A DNA stretch of 44,187 nt from an uncultured Porphyromonadaceae bacterium (GTDB lineage Bacteria; Bacteroidota; Bacteroidia; Bacteroidales; Muribaculaceae). Below are positions 8,908-19,100 of the stretch, one piece after another. Positions within the stretch are counted from its first letter, which is position 1, and each line of letters starts with the position of its first letter. The notes under the pieces were generated by a model. That model made no database searches and was not told the DNA's origin. It saw only the letters and a list, made by a program, of their open reading frames with translations. Location of the stretch: positions 1 to 44,187 of the forward strand of contig CANRVB010000021.1 in the NCBI GenBank assembly GCA_947643165.1, written 5' to 3'. The position numbers and the translations under genes are program-made.

Positions 8908-9282
8908 ATGAAAACGTATTACAGCCCTACGCACGAGTATGTACGCGTAGACGGAAACATCGGTTATATAGGAATCACAGACTATGCGCAGAATGCTCTG
9001 GGCAATGTTGTATATGTAGATATGCCTGAAACGGGCGATGATGTGACTGCCGGAGAGGATTTCGGCGCCGTAGAGAGTGTGAAAGCTGCCAGCGACCTTA
9101 TAAGTCCGGTGAGCGGCGCTGTGGTCGAGGTAAACGAGCACCTGATAGATAATCCGCGTCTGATCAACGAAAATGCAGTTGAGAACTGGATAATAAAGGT
9201 AGAGATGACCGATCTGTCGGAACTTGATGACCTGATGGATGAGGATGCATATAACAAGCTTGTGGCCAGCGAGAAACACTGA
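8908..9282 (+). CDS. gcvH: Glycine cleavage system H protein (lipoyl carrier)
   Basis: This is the mobile carrier that shuttles the aminomethyl group from the P protein to the T protein and is then re-oxidised by the L protein. The 124-residue length is standard. The lipoylation site is K59 in AVESVKAASDLISPVSG; the acidic surroundings and the GNVVYVDMPETGD strand are also typical. It is probably modified by the LplA encoded at 6634. It lies 18 nt after gcvT, and a 161-nt structured gap separates it from gcvPA. Confidence 0.97.
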   Translation: MKTYYSPTHEYVRVDGNIGYIGITDYAQNALGNVVYVDMPETGDDVTAGEDFGAVESVKAASDLISPVSGAVVEVNEHLIDNPRLINENAVENWIIKVEMTDLSELDDLMDEDAYNKLVASEKH

Positions 9283-9324
9283 GATGTTTCTGAACGAAAT
9301 CTGAGATAAATCAAACAATGTGTG

Positions 9325-9411
9325 TTGCGGCACTTCTCTACGGTTGGATTGATCGCCGGAGCTGGTGCCGCAATGCTTTTTCCCGGAAGTAGCCCTAAGC
9401 AGGAATTCCGG
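9325..9411 (+). promoter_or_regulatory. Structured intercistronic region between gcvH and gcvPA
   Basis: A perfect 9-bp stem (9325-9333 with 9365-9373) is followed 3 nt later by five T (9377-9381), which resembles an attenuating terminator. A second inverted repeat follows at once (CCGGAA 9383-9388 with TTCCGG 9406-9411). An A-rich stretch then leads to the GTG start of gcvPA. No promoter consensus is seen in the gap. It may lower read-through, stabilise the gcvTH mRNA end, or regulate gcvPA; sequence alone cannot decide. Confidence 0.5.
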
Positions 9412-9443
9412 AAAGAAAAGACAAAATAAAAGAATAACAAACC

Positions 9444-10781
9444 GTGCATAGATATATACCTCACACTCCCGAAGATATAGCCGCGATGCTTGAGCGTTGC
9501 GGTATGCAGACTACGGCTGAGCTGTATTCCGATGTGCCTGAGTCGCTTCTCCATAAGGGCGAGTATGACCTGCCCGGCGGAATGAGCGAAACCGAGATAC
9601 GCAGATTCTTCGATGCTCTCAATGAGCGTAATGCCAAGCTGACCTGTTTTGCCGGGGGCGGCTTCTATCATCATTATTCGCCAGCGGCTGTAAATGCAGT
9701 GGTCAGCCGTTCGGAATTTCTGACAGCGTACACACCGTATCAGCCGGAGATTTCGCAGGGAACCCTGCAGTATATATTTGAGTATCAGAGCATGATGTCA
9801 GACTTGACAGGGCTGCCGGTATCGAATGCATCGATGTATGACGGGACAACCGCCACAGCCGAGGCCATGATAATGTCGACCGCAGCCTCGCGCAAGCGGA
9901 GCCGAGTAGCGGTGAGCCGCAGCGTACGTGAGGCAACGCTCAGAGTGCTCCATACGTATGCCCGCTATCACGGGGTTGATCTGGTAGAGGTTGCCGAGAC
10001 CGAGGATGGCGTTACGGATCGCTTCGCATTGTCGTTGCTCATAAGTTCAGGAGAACTTGCCGGGGTGATAGTTCCATCGGTGAACCGTCATGGCATAATA
10101 GAGGATTTCACGGGGCTGGCTGATGAATGTCACGCCAAGAAAACCCTCTTGATCGTAAACGCAGACGCCAGCTCGCTGGCTGTACTCCGAACTCCTGGAG
10201 AATGGGGCGCGGATATAGCATGCGGCGATGCCCAATCGCTCGGACTGCCCCTGAACTACGGCGGCCCGTATCTTGGATATATATGTGCCAGCAAGGCTCT
10301 TATGCGCAAGATGCCGGGACGTATAGTAGGTGCAACCACCGATGATTCGGGACAGCGTGTTTTTGTGCTTACACTCCAGGCACGTGAGCAGCATATACGC
10401 CGAGACAAGGCAACAAGCAATATATGTTCCAACCAGGGGCTGATGGCTCTGTATGTCACGGTATATATGTCGCTTATGGGAGCCAATGGCTTGCGGGAAG
10501 TGGCTTGTGCCGGACATTCGGGGGCGGCATATCTGTCGTCAGCATTGGAGCGAACCGGTAAAATGAAGCGCAGGTATCCAGCTTCGCCAGTACTCAATGA
10601 GTTTGAGATGATAACTGAAGAGCCGGCGGCCGAACTGATAGCACGTTGCGCATCCGAGGGTATACTTGCAGGAATAGCAACCGGAGAGCACAGTATACTC
10701 ATTGCAGTAACCGAAATGCAGACCAAGGCCGATATGGACCGCTATGCTGAAGTTGTTGCCCAGTACAGTTCAAATAATTAA
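9444..10781 (+). CDS. gcvPA: Glycine dehydrogenase (decarboxylating) subunit 1
   Basis: This is the N-terminal half of the P protein. With GcvPB it decarboxylates glycine using pyridoxal phosphate and loads the residue onto lipoyl-H. The 445-residue length is usual for the split form. It starts with MHRYIPHTPEDIAAMLERCG, and carries the GGMSE and ASMYDGTTATAEA blocks and the GGPYLGYICA segment characteristic of subunit 1. The catalytic lysine is in subunit 2, as expected. The start codon is GTG; the match to homologous N-termini leaves little doubt, and no ATG lies nearby in frame. It ends 11 nt before gcvPB. The fused single-chain gcvP is the form I would have expected in Bacteroides relatives, so the split form is notable. 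Confidence 0.95.
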   Translation: MHRYIPHTPEDIAAMLERCGMQTTAELYSDVPESLLHKGEYDLPGGMSETEIRRFFDALNERNAKLTCFAGGGFYHHYSPAAVNAVVSRSEFLTAYTPYQPEISQGTLQYIFEYQSMMSDLTGLPVSNASMYDGTTATAEAMIMSTAASRKRSRVAVSRSVREATLRVLHTYARYHGVDLVEVAETEDGVTDRFALSLLISSGELAGVIVPSVNRHGIIEDFTGLADECHAKKTLLIVNADASSLAVLRTPGEWGADIACGDAQSLGLPLNYGGPYLGYICASKALMRKMPGRIVGATTDDSGQRVFVLTLQAREQHIRRDKATSNICSNQGLMALYVTVYMSLMGANGLREVACAGHSGAAYLSSALERTGKMKRRYPASPVLNEFEMITEEPAAELIARCASEGILAGIATGEHSILIAVTEMQTKADMDRYAEVVAQYSSNN

Positions 10782-10792
10782 GCAGACATCAC

Positions 10793-12262
10793 ATGAACAG
10801 ACAATTATATAATAAACTGATATTCGAGCTGTCGCACAAGGGCCGTAAGGGCTATGAACTGCCCAAGAGCGGAGTGGAGAGCGCAGATCTTAATGATATA
10901 CCTTCGAGTCTGCTGCGTAAGGAACCGTTGCATCTGCCGGAAGTGGATGAGCCGACAGTAGTGCGTCATTATACCAATATGTCGACCAATAACTTTGGTG
11001 TTGACACTGGTTTTTATCCGCTCGGATCGTGCACAATGAAGTATAATCCGAAGATCAACGATGAGATAGCAACAGCCCACGCTCCTGCCGATCTTCACCC
11101 GTCTGTACCTGCCTCAATGGCCCAAGGTGCACTGGAGGCTTACTGGACCCTGCAGAAGCAACTGTGCGAGATAGCGGGAATGGCTGAGTTCACGCTAAAT
11201 CCGTTTGCGGGTGCTCATGGTGAGCTGACCGGTCTTATGGTGATCAGAGCGGCACATGATGCTGCCGGTGATACGGAGCGTGATATTGTGATAGTACCGG
11301 ATTCGGCACATGGCACTAATCCGGCGTCGGCTGCTGTCGCCGGACTGAAAGTGGTTGAGGTGAAGAGCATGCCGGATGGAACGGTAGACGTGGAAGCTCT
11401 GTCGGAACTGGTTGACAAGCATGGCCCGAAAATAGCGGCTATGATGATGACCAATCCAAATACACTCGGCATATTTGAGTCGCGTATACCGGAGATAGCT
11501 GAGATGGTGCATGGAGCAGGCGGACTGATGTATTATGATGGAGCAAATCTGAATCCTCTTGTTGGTGTTGCACGTCCAGGCGACATGGGCTTTGATGTGA
11601 TGCACATAAATCTGCATAAGACTTTCTCGACACCACATGGCGGCGGTGGTCCCGGTTCGGGTCCGGTAGGCGTACGTGCCGGGCTTGAAAAGTTCCTGCC
11701 ATCGCCACGTGTAGTTCGCAGGGATAACGGAACCTACAACATAGAGTCGCCGGAAACAGCGTTAGGCTCGATAAGTGCTACGCTGGGTAATTATGCTGTG
11801 CAATTGAGAGCTCTAAGCTATATACTATCGTTGGGCCGCGAGGGAGTAAAGGAAGTAGGTCCGATGGCCACACTCCCGGCCAATTACATCAAGGAGTCGT
11901 TGCGCGATGTATATGAGTTGCCGGTGGATCGCGTATGCAAACATGAGTTTGTATTTGATGGTCTGAAGGATAAGTCGACCGGCTGCACTACCCTGAATGT
12001 AGCCAAACGGTTGCTTGACTTCGGATTTCATGCACCTACAATATATTTCCCGCTGTTGTTTCATGAGAGTCTGATGATCGAGCCTACGGAAACGGAGAGC
12101 CTTGAGACGATAGACGAGTTTGTGAAAGTCATGCGCGAGATCGCCAGAGAAGCTGCCGAGGAGCCAGATCTGCTTAAAAATGCACCTCTCGTTACTCCGG
12201 TGCGCCATCCCGATGATACAAAAGCAGCTCTCGATCCTAAAATAACTTACTTTGAACTGTGA
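10793..12262 (+). CDS. gcvPB: Glycine dehydrogenase (decarboxylating) subunit 2
   Basis: This is the catalytic half of the P protein, which carries the pyridoxal phosphate. The Schiff-base lysine is K276 in HINLHKTFSTPHGGGGPG, followed by the glycine-rich turn typical of the family. Other conserved blocks are NNFGVDTGFYPLGSCTMKYNPK split over residues 66-87 and the PDSAHGTNPASA block (169-180). The length of 489 residues matches split-type GcvPB. It lies 11 nt after gcvPA and 6 nt before lpd, so co-translation of the two P subunits in one operon is expected; they assemble as a 2+2 complex in characterised relatives. Confidence 0.96.
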   Translation: MNRQLYNKLIFELSHKGRKGYELPKSGVESADLNDIPSSLLRKEPLHLPEVDEPTVVRHYTNMSTNNFGVDTGFYPLGSCTMKYNPKINDEIATAHAPADLHPSVPASMAQGALEAYWTLQKQLCEIAGMAEFTLNPFAGAHGELTGLMVIRAAHDAAGDTERDIVIVPDSAHGTNPASAAVAGLKVVEVKSMPDGTVDVEALSELVDKHGPKIAAMMMTNPNTLGIFESRIPEIAEMVHGAGGLMYYDGANLNPLVGVARPGDMGFDVMHINLHKTFSTPHGGGGPGSGPVGVRAGLEKFLPSPRVVRRDNGTYNIESPETALGSISATLGNYAVQLRALSYILSLGREGVKEVGPMATLPANYIKESLRDVYELPVDRVCKHEFVFDGLKDKSTGCTTLNVAKRLLDFGFHAPTIYFPLLFHESLMIEPTETESLETIDEFVKVMREIAREAAEEPDLLKNAPLVTPVRHPDDTKAALDPKITYFEL

Positions 12263-12268
12263 CATTAA

Positions 12269-13609
12269 ATGCGTATGAAACACTACGATATGATAGTGGT
12301 AGGCGCAGGTCCGGGTGGCTACAACCTGGCTGCCAAAGCTGCTGCCACGGGCATAAGTGTCGCACTGATTGAGCGTGATAAGGCCGGAGGTACTTGTCTG
12401 AACAGAGGCTGTATACCTACCAAAGCTTTGCGCAGATCTGCCGAAGTTGTCGCTTTGGTCTCTAAGGCTGCGGAATATGGGGTCAATACAGATAACGTGT
12501 GTATTGACTATGCGGCTATGGTTGACCGCAAGGACAGCATTGTGTCAGAATTGCGTTCGGGGCTTGAAAGTTTGCTCGCGGAGGTTGACCGTATAAGCGG
12601 AGAGGCCCGGTTTATTGACAGGAATACCGTAGCAGTAGGAGAGGAGCATATCCAGGCCGACAGAATAGTCGTAGCCACAGGGTCGGCTCCTTCACGTCTG
12701 GATATACCGGGAGCGGATCTGTGTCTTACGAGTGATGAACTGCTTGATATGCGCCAGTTGCCTGCATCGGCAGTCATGATCGGAGGCGGAGTGATAGGCA
12801 TGGAAATGGCATGTATATTGTCGGCATTGGGTGTGAAAACCACTGTGATAGAATATTGCAAGGAGATACTTCCGCAGTTTGATGCCGATATAGCCAAGCG
12901 TCTGCGTATGTCCCTGAAACGTCGTGGCCTGAGCATAGTGACCGGAGCATCAGTAAAGAGCGTGAGCCGAAATGAGAGCGATGGATATACAGTTGACTAC
13001 GAAGCCAAATCTAAGCCTCAATCGGTGGAAGCACAGTTGGTTATAATGTCAGTTGGCCGTCGACCTGTGGTGCCGAAGGGTCTGGTGGAAGCCGGAGTAA
13101 AGCTTACACCCCGAGGTTTCATAGAAGTGGATGATATGCTCAACACTTCCGTGGAGGGTATACAGGCCATAGGAGATGTGAATGGTCGCTGTATGTTAGC
13201 CCATGCGGCTGAGGCACAGGCTGATGTAGTGCTTGGTGGCGATTCGTCAACTCTGGGCGTGATCCCCTCGGTAGCATTCACTATGCCTGAATGTGCAATG
13301 GTAGGTATGACAGAAGAGGCTGCCATACAGGCCGGAATAGAAACAGTTACTGCATCAGCTTCATTCCGTTCGAACGGATATGCCATGGCATCCGGAGAAC
13401 CGGACGGTGTTGTTAAAGTTGTGGCACGCCGTAATGACGGAATGTTGCTTGGTGCTCATATACTCGGAACCGGAGCTGCCGATATGATAGCTGAGGCCGC
13501 TATGGCTGTAGCAGAGGGCCTGACGGCTTCGCAGGTCACCCATATCGTTCATGCCCATCCTACGCTGAGTGAAACGTTTGCTGCCGCGTGCCGAAATGTC
13601 AGGCTGTAA
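12269..13609 (+). CDS. lpdA: Dihydrolipoyl dehydrogenase (L protein)
   Basis: This FAD flavoprotein re-oxidises dihydrolipoyl-H and passes electrons to NAD. The 446 residues show the N-terminal FAD-binding GAGPGGY motif (12-18), the redox-active disulfide C43-x4-C48 in GGTCLNRGCIPTKAL, the NAD-binding GGGVIGME block near 172-179, the second FAD motif ending in AIGDVNG, and the C-terminal dimer-interface pair H430/E435 in HPTLSE that completes the active site of the partner chain. The start could be residue 1 (12269) or the second ATG at 12275. It is 6 nt behind gcvPB and is the last operon gene. Its sole placement here suggests a dedicated glycine-cleavage L protein, though other 2-oxoacid complexes could share it. 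Confidence 0.95.
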   Translation: MRMKHYDMIVVGAGPGGYNLAAKAAATGISVALIERDKAGGTCLNRGCIPTKALRRSAEVVALVSKAAEYGVNTDNVCIDYAAMVDRKDSIVSELRSGLESLLAEVDRISGEARFIDRNTVAVGEEHIQADRIVVATGSAPSRLDIPGADLCLTSDELLDMRQLPASAVMIGGGVIGMEMACILSALGVKTTVIEYCKEILPQFDADIAKRLRMSLKRRGLSIVTGASVKSVSRNESDGYTVDYEAKSKPQSVEAQLVIMSVGRRPVVPKGLVEAGVKLTPRGFIEVDDMLNTSVEGIQAIGDVNGRCMLAHAAEAQADVVLGGDSSTLGVIPSVAFTMPECAMVGMTEEAAIQAGIETVTASASFRSNGYAMASGEPDGVVKVVARRNDGMLLGAHILGTGAADMIAEAAMAVAEGLTASQVTHIVHAHPTLSETFAAACRNVRL

Positions 13610-13618
13610 ACGTTACCG

Positions 13619-13673
13619 CTTAATCAAAACCGGCTGTCTCGAAGTTATGTCGAGACAGCCGGTTTTGATTAAG
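13619..13673. terminator. Bidirectional terminator between lpd and the DUF4294 gene
   Basis: This is a perfect 24-bp stem (13619-13642 with 13650-13673) around a 7-nt loop, lying between convergent genes that end at 13609 (plus) and 13687 (minus). The upper part is GC-rich (CCGGCTGTC) and the lower part is A/T-rich on both sides, so each strand leaves an A-stem and U-stretch. Confidence 0.85.
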
Positions 13674-13686
13674 ATAGGCATTGTAT

Positions 13687-14337
13687 TTACAAACGCCCGA
13701 GCTCAATATCGATGGCTATGCGTTCGATTATTTCGTCATTACGGTCTTTGTCGGGGTTGTAGTCACCCTTTAGATTGACACCGAAGAATCGTCCGAAAGT
13801 TTGCCAGAATCCAGCTCTGAATGATCCGAGAAAAGCTTTTATAATATTATAGCCGCTTTGATCTGTCTCGCGCTTTATAAGTTTGACGAGTATGCGCGCT
13901 TGATTTTTGGAAAACTGTTTGAGTACCGGTTTGTATTGCTTGAATATTGCACCCTCCATTTTTTTCAGATATGCCTCACGCTCTTTCTGAGTAGGAAAGG
14001 TCTCTATATACTCGTATGTCTCGAGCAGGGTAGCACAGATAAGTTTGGCGTAAGGAAGGGTCTTGCGTACATCTCGGACGGTGCGCCAGTAGTATTCCTC
14101 TTCTTTTTTGTTCTTGAATTTGAGAGGTGGATATACTGTCACATCGTTTAGGACAATCATCATAACCTGTCCGTCCTCCGTACCCATATCAGTGTAATAG
14201 TATCCGCGCGCTCCTTTCAGTCTGGCGTCCTCCGGCTTGGGCAGATCGGGCACGACCGGCTCGGTATTATCGGCGACAACAGACTCGGCCGACAACATTG
14301 CGGCAAGCATAACTGATATGTAGTATGGTGTTTTCAA
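13687..14337 (-). CDS. DUF4294 domain-containing exported protein
   Basis: This 216-residue Bacteroidetes-specific family has no known function. A signal peptide is likely (residues 1 to about 22, ending SVVADN). The DUF4294 core begins with VLNDVTVYPPLKFKNKKEEE and continues through WRTVRDVRKTLPYAKLI and the KAFLGSFRAGFWQTFGRFFG region. It is rich in charged, probably helical sequence and has no visible catalytic motif. It follows nadB by 20 nt on the same strand and is likely co-transcribed. A structural or envelope role would be a guess. Confidence 0.85.
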   Translation of the reverse strand: MKTPYYISVMLAAMLSAESVVADNTEPVVPDLPKPEDARLKGARGYYYTDMGTEDGQVMMIVLNDVTVYPPLKFKNKKEEEYYWRTVRDVRKTLPYAKLICATLLETYEYIETFPTQKEREAYLKKMEGAIFKQYKPVLKQFSKNQARILVKLIKRETDQSGYNIIKAFLGSFRAGFWQTFGRFFGVNLKGDYNPDKDRNDEIIERIAIDIELGRL

Positions 14338-14357
14338 GCGAGATACTCTTTAGGTAG

Positions 14358-15947
14358 TCAACCCTTGACGACGTTTTTTTGTTCGGGTGGATAGTCGATA
14401 GTGTAGTGTAAGCCTCGCGATTCCTTGCGTTCCTTGGCTTGCCGCATGATAAGGTATCCGACATTGATGATATTGCGCAGTTCACAGATGTCGCGTGAGG
14501 CCTTTGAGCATTTGAACAGTTCTTCGGTCTCTTCGTATAGGATATCCAGGCGGTTCCATGCGCGGTCGAGACGCAGATTGCTCCTGACAATACCGACATA
14601 GGTACTCATTATCTGGTTTACCTCTTTGATACTCTGGGTAATAAGGACCATTTCTTCGGGATGGCGGGTGCCTGAGTCATCCCACTGTGGCACATCTGTG
14701 CGTAGGTCATAGTGTTCTATGGCCTGTGTCGCATGTTTAGCCGCGGCATCGGCATATACTACAGCCTCGATGAGCGAGTTGCTGGCCAGGCGGTTGCCAC
14801 CGTGAAGACCCGTACACGAGCACTCGCCTATGGCATATAGCCGCTGTATTGAGGACTGGCCATCGGTATCTACCGCGATTCCTCCACACAGATAGTGTGC
14901 CGCCGGAGCTACCGGAATATAATCGCGTGTAATATCTATGCCGAGAGAGAGGCATTTGGCATATATGTTCGGGAAGTGATGCTTTGTCTCTTCTGGATCT
15001 TTATGCGTTACGTCGAGATACACATGATCGGCTCCGGTCTGTTTCATCTCGCTGTCGATTGCACGTGCCACTATATCGCGCGGGGCCAGCGACAGGCGTG
15101 GATCATACTTATGCATGAATTCTTCGCCGGCAAGGTTCCGGAGTACGGCACCATAGCCTCTCATGGCTTCTGTTATAAGAAACGAAGGCCTGTCGCCAGG
15201 ATGGTAGAGGGCTGTCGGATGGAACTGAATGAATTCCATGTCTTTAACAGTGCCCTTGGCTCTGTAGACCATGGCTATGCCGTCGCCGGTAGCGACAAGT
15301 GGGTTTGTTGTGGTAGTGTAGACCGCCCCGACCCCTCCGGTAGCCATTACAGTCACTTTGGAAAGGAATGTGTCGACAGAGCTTGTGTTGCAGTCGAGTA
15401 TATACGCGCCGAAGCAAGTGATATCCTTGGTGCGGCGTGTTACGATTTTGCCGAGATGATGTTGTGTTATGATCTCGATGGCAAAGTGGTTCTCAAAAAT
15501 GTCGATATAAGGCGATTCTCTGACGCGTTCAATAAGGCTTTCCTGAATCTCGAAACCTGTATTGTCGGCATGGTGCAGAATGCGGAACTCACTGTGTCCT
15601 CCCTCCCGGTGCAGATCGAATGATCCGTCATTTTTGCGGTCGAAATCCACACCCCAGTCAAGGAGTTGCTGTATTTGGTCAGGCGCACCTTTCACTACTT
15701 TTTCAACAGAAGATGGCGTGCTGAGCTGATCGCCGGCAATCATAGTGTCGTCAATGTGTTTCTCAAAGCAATCCACTTCAAGATTTGTCACCGAAGCTAC
15801 TCCTCCCTGCGCCAAAGCCGTATTGGCTTCGGGAAGGACAGTTTTGCATATCAGCGCCACTTTTACTCCCTTGCGGGCGACCTTAAGGGCAAAGCTCATT
15901 CCGGCAATGCCCGATCCTATCACCAGAAAATCATATTTATGAGTCAT
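14358..15947 (-). CDS. nadB: L-aspartate oxidase
   Basis: NadB is an FAD enzyme that converts L-aspartate to iminoaspartate, the first step of de novo NAD synthesis, before NadA. The 529-residue protein has the N-terminal dinucleotide motif GSGIAGMS (11-18), the substrate-side HREGGHS block, the conserved FIQFHPTALYHPG segment, RDIVARAID, and the GECSCTGLHGGNRLASNSL block near the second FAD contact. A C-terminal helical domain (fumarate reductase flavoprotein C-type) follows from about residue 430. Succinate dehydrogenase flavoprotein subunits are related, but the residue pattern and the lack of sdh partners support NadB. nadA and nadC are not in the window. It shares a 190-nt divergent region with the Schlafen-domain gene. 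Confidence 0.96.
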   Translation of the reverse strand: MTHKYDFLVIGSGIAGMSFALKVARKGVKVALICKTVLPEANTALAQGGVASVTNLEVDCFEKHIDDTMIAGDQLSTPSSVEKVVKGAPDQIQQLLDWGVDFDRKNDGSFDLHREGGHSEFRILHHADNTGFEIQESLIERVRESPYIDIFENHFAIEIITQHHLGKIVTRRTKDITCFGAYILDCNTSSVDTFLSKVTVMATGGVGAVYTTTTNPLVATGDGIAMVYRAKGTVKDMEFIQFHPTALYHPGDRPSFLITEAMRGYGAVLRNLAGEEFMHKYDPRLSLAPRDIVARAIDSEMKQTGADHVYLDVTHKDPEETKHHFPNIYAKCLSLGIDITRDYIPVAPAAHYLCGGIAVDTDGQSSIQRLYAIGECSCTGLHGGNRLASNSLIEAVVYADAAAKHATQAIEHYDLRTDVPQWDDSGTRHPEEMVLITQSIKEVNQIMSTYVGIVRSNLRLDRAWNRLDILYEETEELFKCSKASRDICELRNIINVGYLIMRQAKERKESRGLHYTIDYPPEQKNVVKG

Positions 15948-15982
15948 ATTAAGCCGTTGCGTGCTGGTTTTATCGCGCGCTG

Positions 15983-15990
15983 CAAAATTA
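15983..15990 (-). promoter_or_regulatory. Possible -7 element for nadB (TAATTTTG)
   Basis: TAATTTTG on the minus strand, 36 nt upstream of the nadB ATG. The nearest TTG-like -33 candidate is about 22 nt away, so the match is incomplete. Confidence 0.45.
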
Positions 15991-16081
15991 CTTAAAATCG
16001 CCGAAAGGTAAACAATCCCATTATGAAAAGATTATGTTTGTTAATGTTTCGCAAATGTAGCTATTTGACAGACTATTTTTT

Positions 16082-16089
16082 TAATTTTG
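16082..16089 (+). promoter_or_regulatory. Possible -7 element for the Schlafen-domain gene (TAATTTTG)
   Basis: TAATTTTG, 49 nt before the ATG at 16138, inside a very A/T-rich divergent region. A TTTG lies only 14 nt upstream, which is too close for the usual spacing. Confidence 0.4.
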
Positions 16090-16137
16090 TAAAATGATCT
16101 GATATCATTGCTACAAACTATTTTATATTAGGTATTT

Positions 16138-19100
16138 ATGTATTATAAGAAAGGCCAGAAGTTTACACTCCCGGTAGTGGGTGAGAATCCCGGACAATAT
16201 ATAGTCGATCTCGGCGGAAAGAATATTGGAGTGAAAAAATTTGAGTTTCAAAAAGGTAAAGATCGGCCGGAAGTACTATCGGTGATAGTTGACAAGGCTG
16301 ATGAATTCCGAACAATACTCAAGCAGGATATGGCTCCGATATTGTCTGAGAGATATGTACCTGGCGCAATACATGATTTTAAAGTGGATGCAGACATGAC
16401 GATGACCGAAGTACCGCATTACAAGGTGTCGGAAGGTCTCGGATATTGGATAATGCTGTTCCCAAAGCCCGGTATCAAACTGTCGAAGGGTGATATGGTA
16501 AGGTGCCGGATCGGTGAGATAAAGGGTATAAATTTGAATCTTGAAATAGTTGGGGCGGCAGAAGGGGCATTTGTCAAACCTCTTGGTATAGCAGATTTGT
16601 TTGCCGGTGGCAACCGCCGGTCCATACTCAGGTTGACTGCTCATCTGCGCGGAAAGCCGGAGATGGCACGTGCTGTCGCAGCCGAGGCCAGTCACGACTA
16701 TGAGTGGATATTCCAGGCCATACGAGGCGCGAGGGAAGTGCTTTTCAATGTGACTCTCGATGATCTTACAGAAGCCACGCTTGATTATACTGTGACTTTC
16801 CGCAATCTGTTGGCTTGGCTTCTGGAGGATAGTACTTATCTCAATGATTTTCCAACATCACGACGGTTGTCGCTGCGCGACGAACTGGCGAGAATGGTAT
16901 CGTATGCAGATGATCTGGCTGTAGCACTACGTATAGTGCTTGCAGGTGAGCAACAGAAATATATAGAAGATATTTTCTCTAAACTCAGGACCTCGGGCTA
17001 TCTCTACAGGCCCGAGAGCAAGCTTCGCACACTCATGTGTATAGTGTCGTTAAACGGCGAATGGATGGACAGCCATATGACTACCCTTATTGATATTATC
17101 CACAAGGGCAAGGAATCGGTGTGGAAGGCTGAGCCTTTCAGGACTGCGTTCGTCAACCAATTGCAGCTGTATATCGATACAAATCACCTGCGTCTTGACA
17201 TGGCCAGTGATGTGGAGGGCCCGGATGAGATAGAACGTCTCGATAAGATGATTGTGGCTCTGGCTATACAGCAACTGCTGCGTAGTGATTATATAGAGGA
17301 CAAGGATGTGGACTATACGGTGAACCGCTCCCGTCTGTACAGATATTTTTCGTTTAAGCGCAGTGTTGACCGGAAGAAGATGCTCGACAAGGCTATGCGA
17401 GTATTACCGGGCGAATCGTTCCGACGTGATGAATTCGGATGGCAGCATACAGTAGATACCGGCAAGCTGTCGGCGCAGATGTTGAGGGTCGATGAGCCTG
17501 AGGGATCGACATACCGGTATGATATGCCAAAGGCTGCACTTATCACAGATGGTGTTACTATAGAGTTGCGCAGTCCTGACGATAAGGCGTCGTATACGGC
17601 CTTACCTGCCTCACTGACATTGTGGAGTGACCTTAAGATATTGCTTTCCGAGGCTCCCAGTCAGGAAATGCGTAATCCTAAGACAATACAACAGTATAAG
17701 CGGGCCTGGAAAGCTATATCGAGCGCCGTTTTCGACCGTCAGCACAAACCGAAGTCAGACACCCGGACGGTTGTCTCGGATATAAGGCATAAGCCTGAGA
17801 TTGGCGACATAGTAGAGATTGTTGTAGATGGTACGGAAGGTGCTGAGCAGACATCATATCATTGTACTATAGTCGATGAATTCTATACTGGCGATGGATA
17901 TGTGTCAATACGCGATTTCAACGGTTGGAAGCGTGCGTTGCCACTATCGGCGTTTGCTGACAGCAATGGTAATCCTTACAAGTTCAAGGGCCGTGTGATC
18001 AAGATAGACGAGCCGAATCATAAACTGCGGTTTAATGTCTATACGGAGTTGTTGTCGTATGTGCTTGAGCAAGTGGAGGTCGACGATGTGGTAAGAGGCG
18101 TTATAACAGCCCAGCCCTCGGGAAAGACCGGCTACCGTTACAGTGCGCTTACCGAGTTCGGCTATACCGTATTTGTCGATAAGGATTCAGATGTGCATGA
18201 CTATTATCCAAACGGATGTCAGGTGGTGCTGCGCATCAGGGATAAGTGTAATATCGGACCACGTCGCGGGTCGATCAATGCTGTGTTCGCCTATGAGGAG
18301 GATTTGCCTGAAGAGCTGCGTGATGGGGCTGCCGATGATCTTCCGCCGGTAGAGTATGAGAGCGCTCTGAAAGTATTGTTCCAGAATTATACTGATGAAC
18401 AGACTGTTGAGGCCCGCTTGCTTGAACGCAACCGCGATGAGGATGCCGAAGCCGGGGGTATGGAGGAATTATTGACAGACGAGGCTGCGGCAGAGATAAT
18501 GCATATAATCGCGCGTATGGGCGATGTGGAGACTGACCTCACCAAGTCGTACAATTACTTCAGTTTTGCGCGTCTGCTGGCCAGATTGATGGAAAATGAG
18601 CGTATGGAGGCGCACTACAGCCGCCGTTGCCATGTGATCGAGATCCTTGATGAATTTGCCAGCAACGGTCGTGTCGATGCCAAGGAACTGCAGAACTCGT
18701 TGCCCGACATAATGGCAGGCGATGCGCTTCGGCCGGAAGTGTACAAGCTGCAGATGCTTCTCGCGCTCGATCGGCATGAATATGATGAGAAAGTCTGGGA
18801 AATGAGGCGGTCGGTGTCGAATGGTATGCTTGAACGTCTTGGTAGTCTGGTGGTGTCGTATAATGCTCTCGATGGCTTCAAGCTTGTGGATGTGCGCCGT
18901 AAGATACGTGAGCAGATATGCGAGCTGCTGCATTTGGCTACTGATATCCATCCTACGCAGATAGCTGAGGGCCGCGAGACTGTGAAGACCGAGTTCAAGA
19001 CATCGCTTATCTATCCGGCCGGATCGGGAATGCGCAGGGATATAAAGACCCAGATGCAGGAGATACTGACGGTGATATGTGGGTTTATGAACGCTTTTGG

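Noticed and set aside
18070..18135. A possible Walker A (P-loop) motif around AQPSGKTGY in the Schlafen-domain protein
   Set aside because: The required Gly five positions before the GK is absent, and no Walker B follows.
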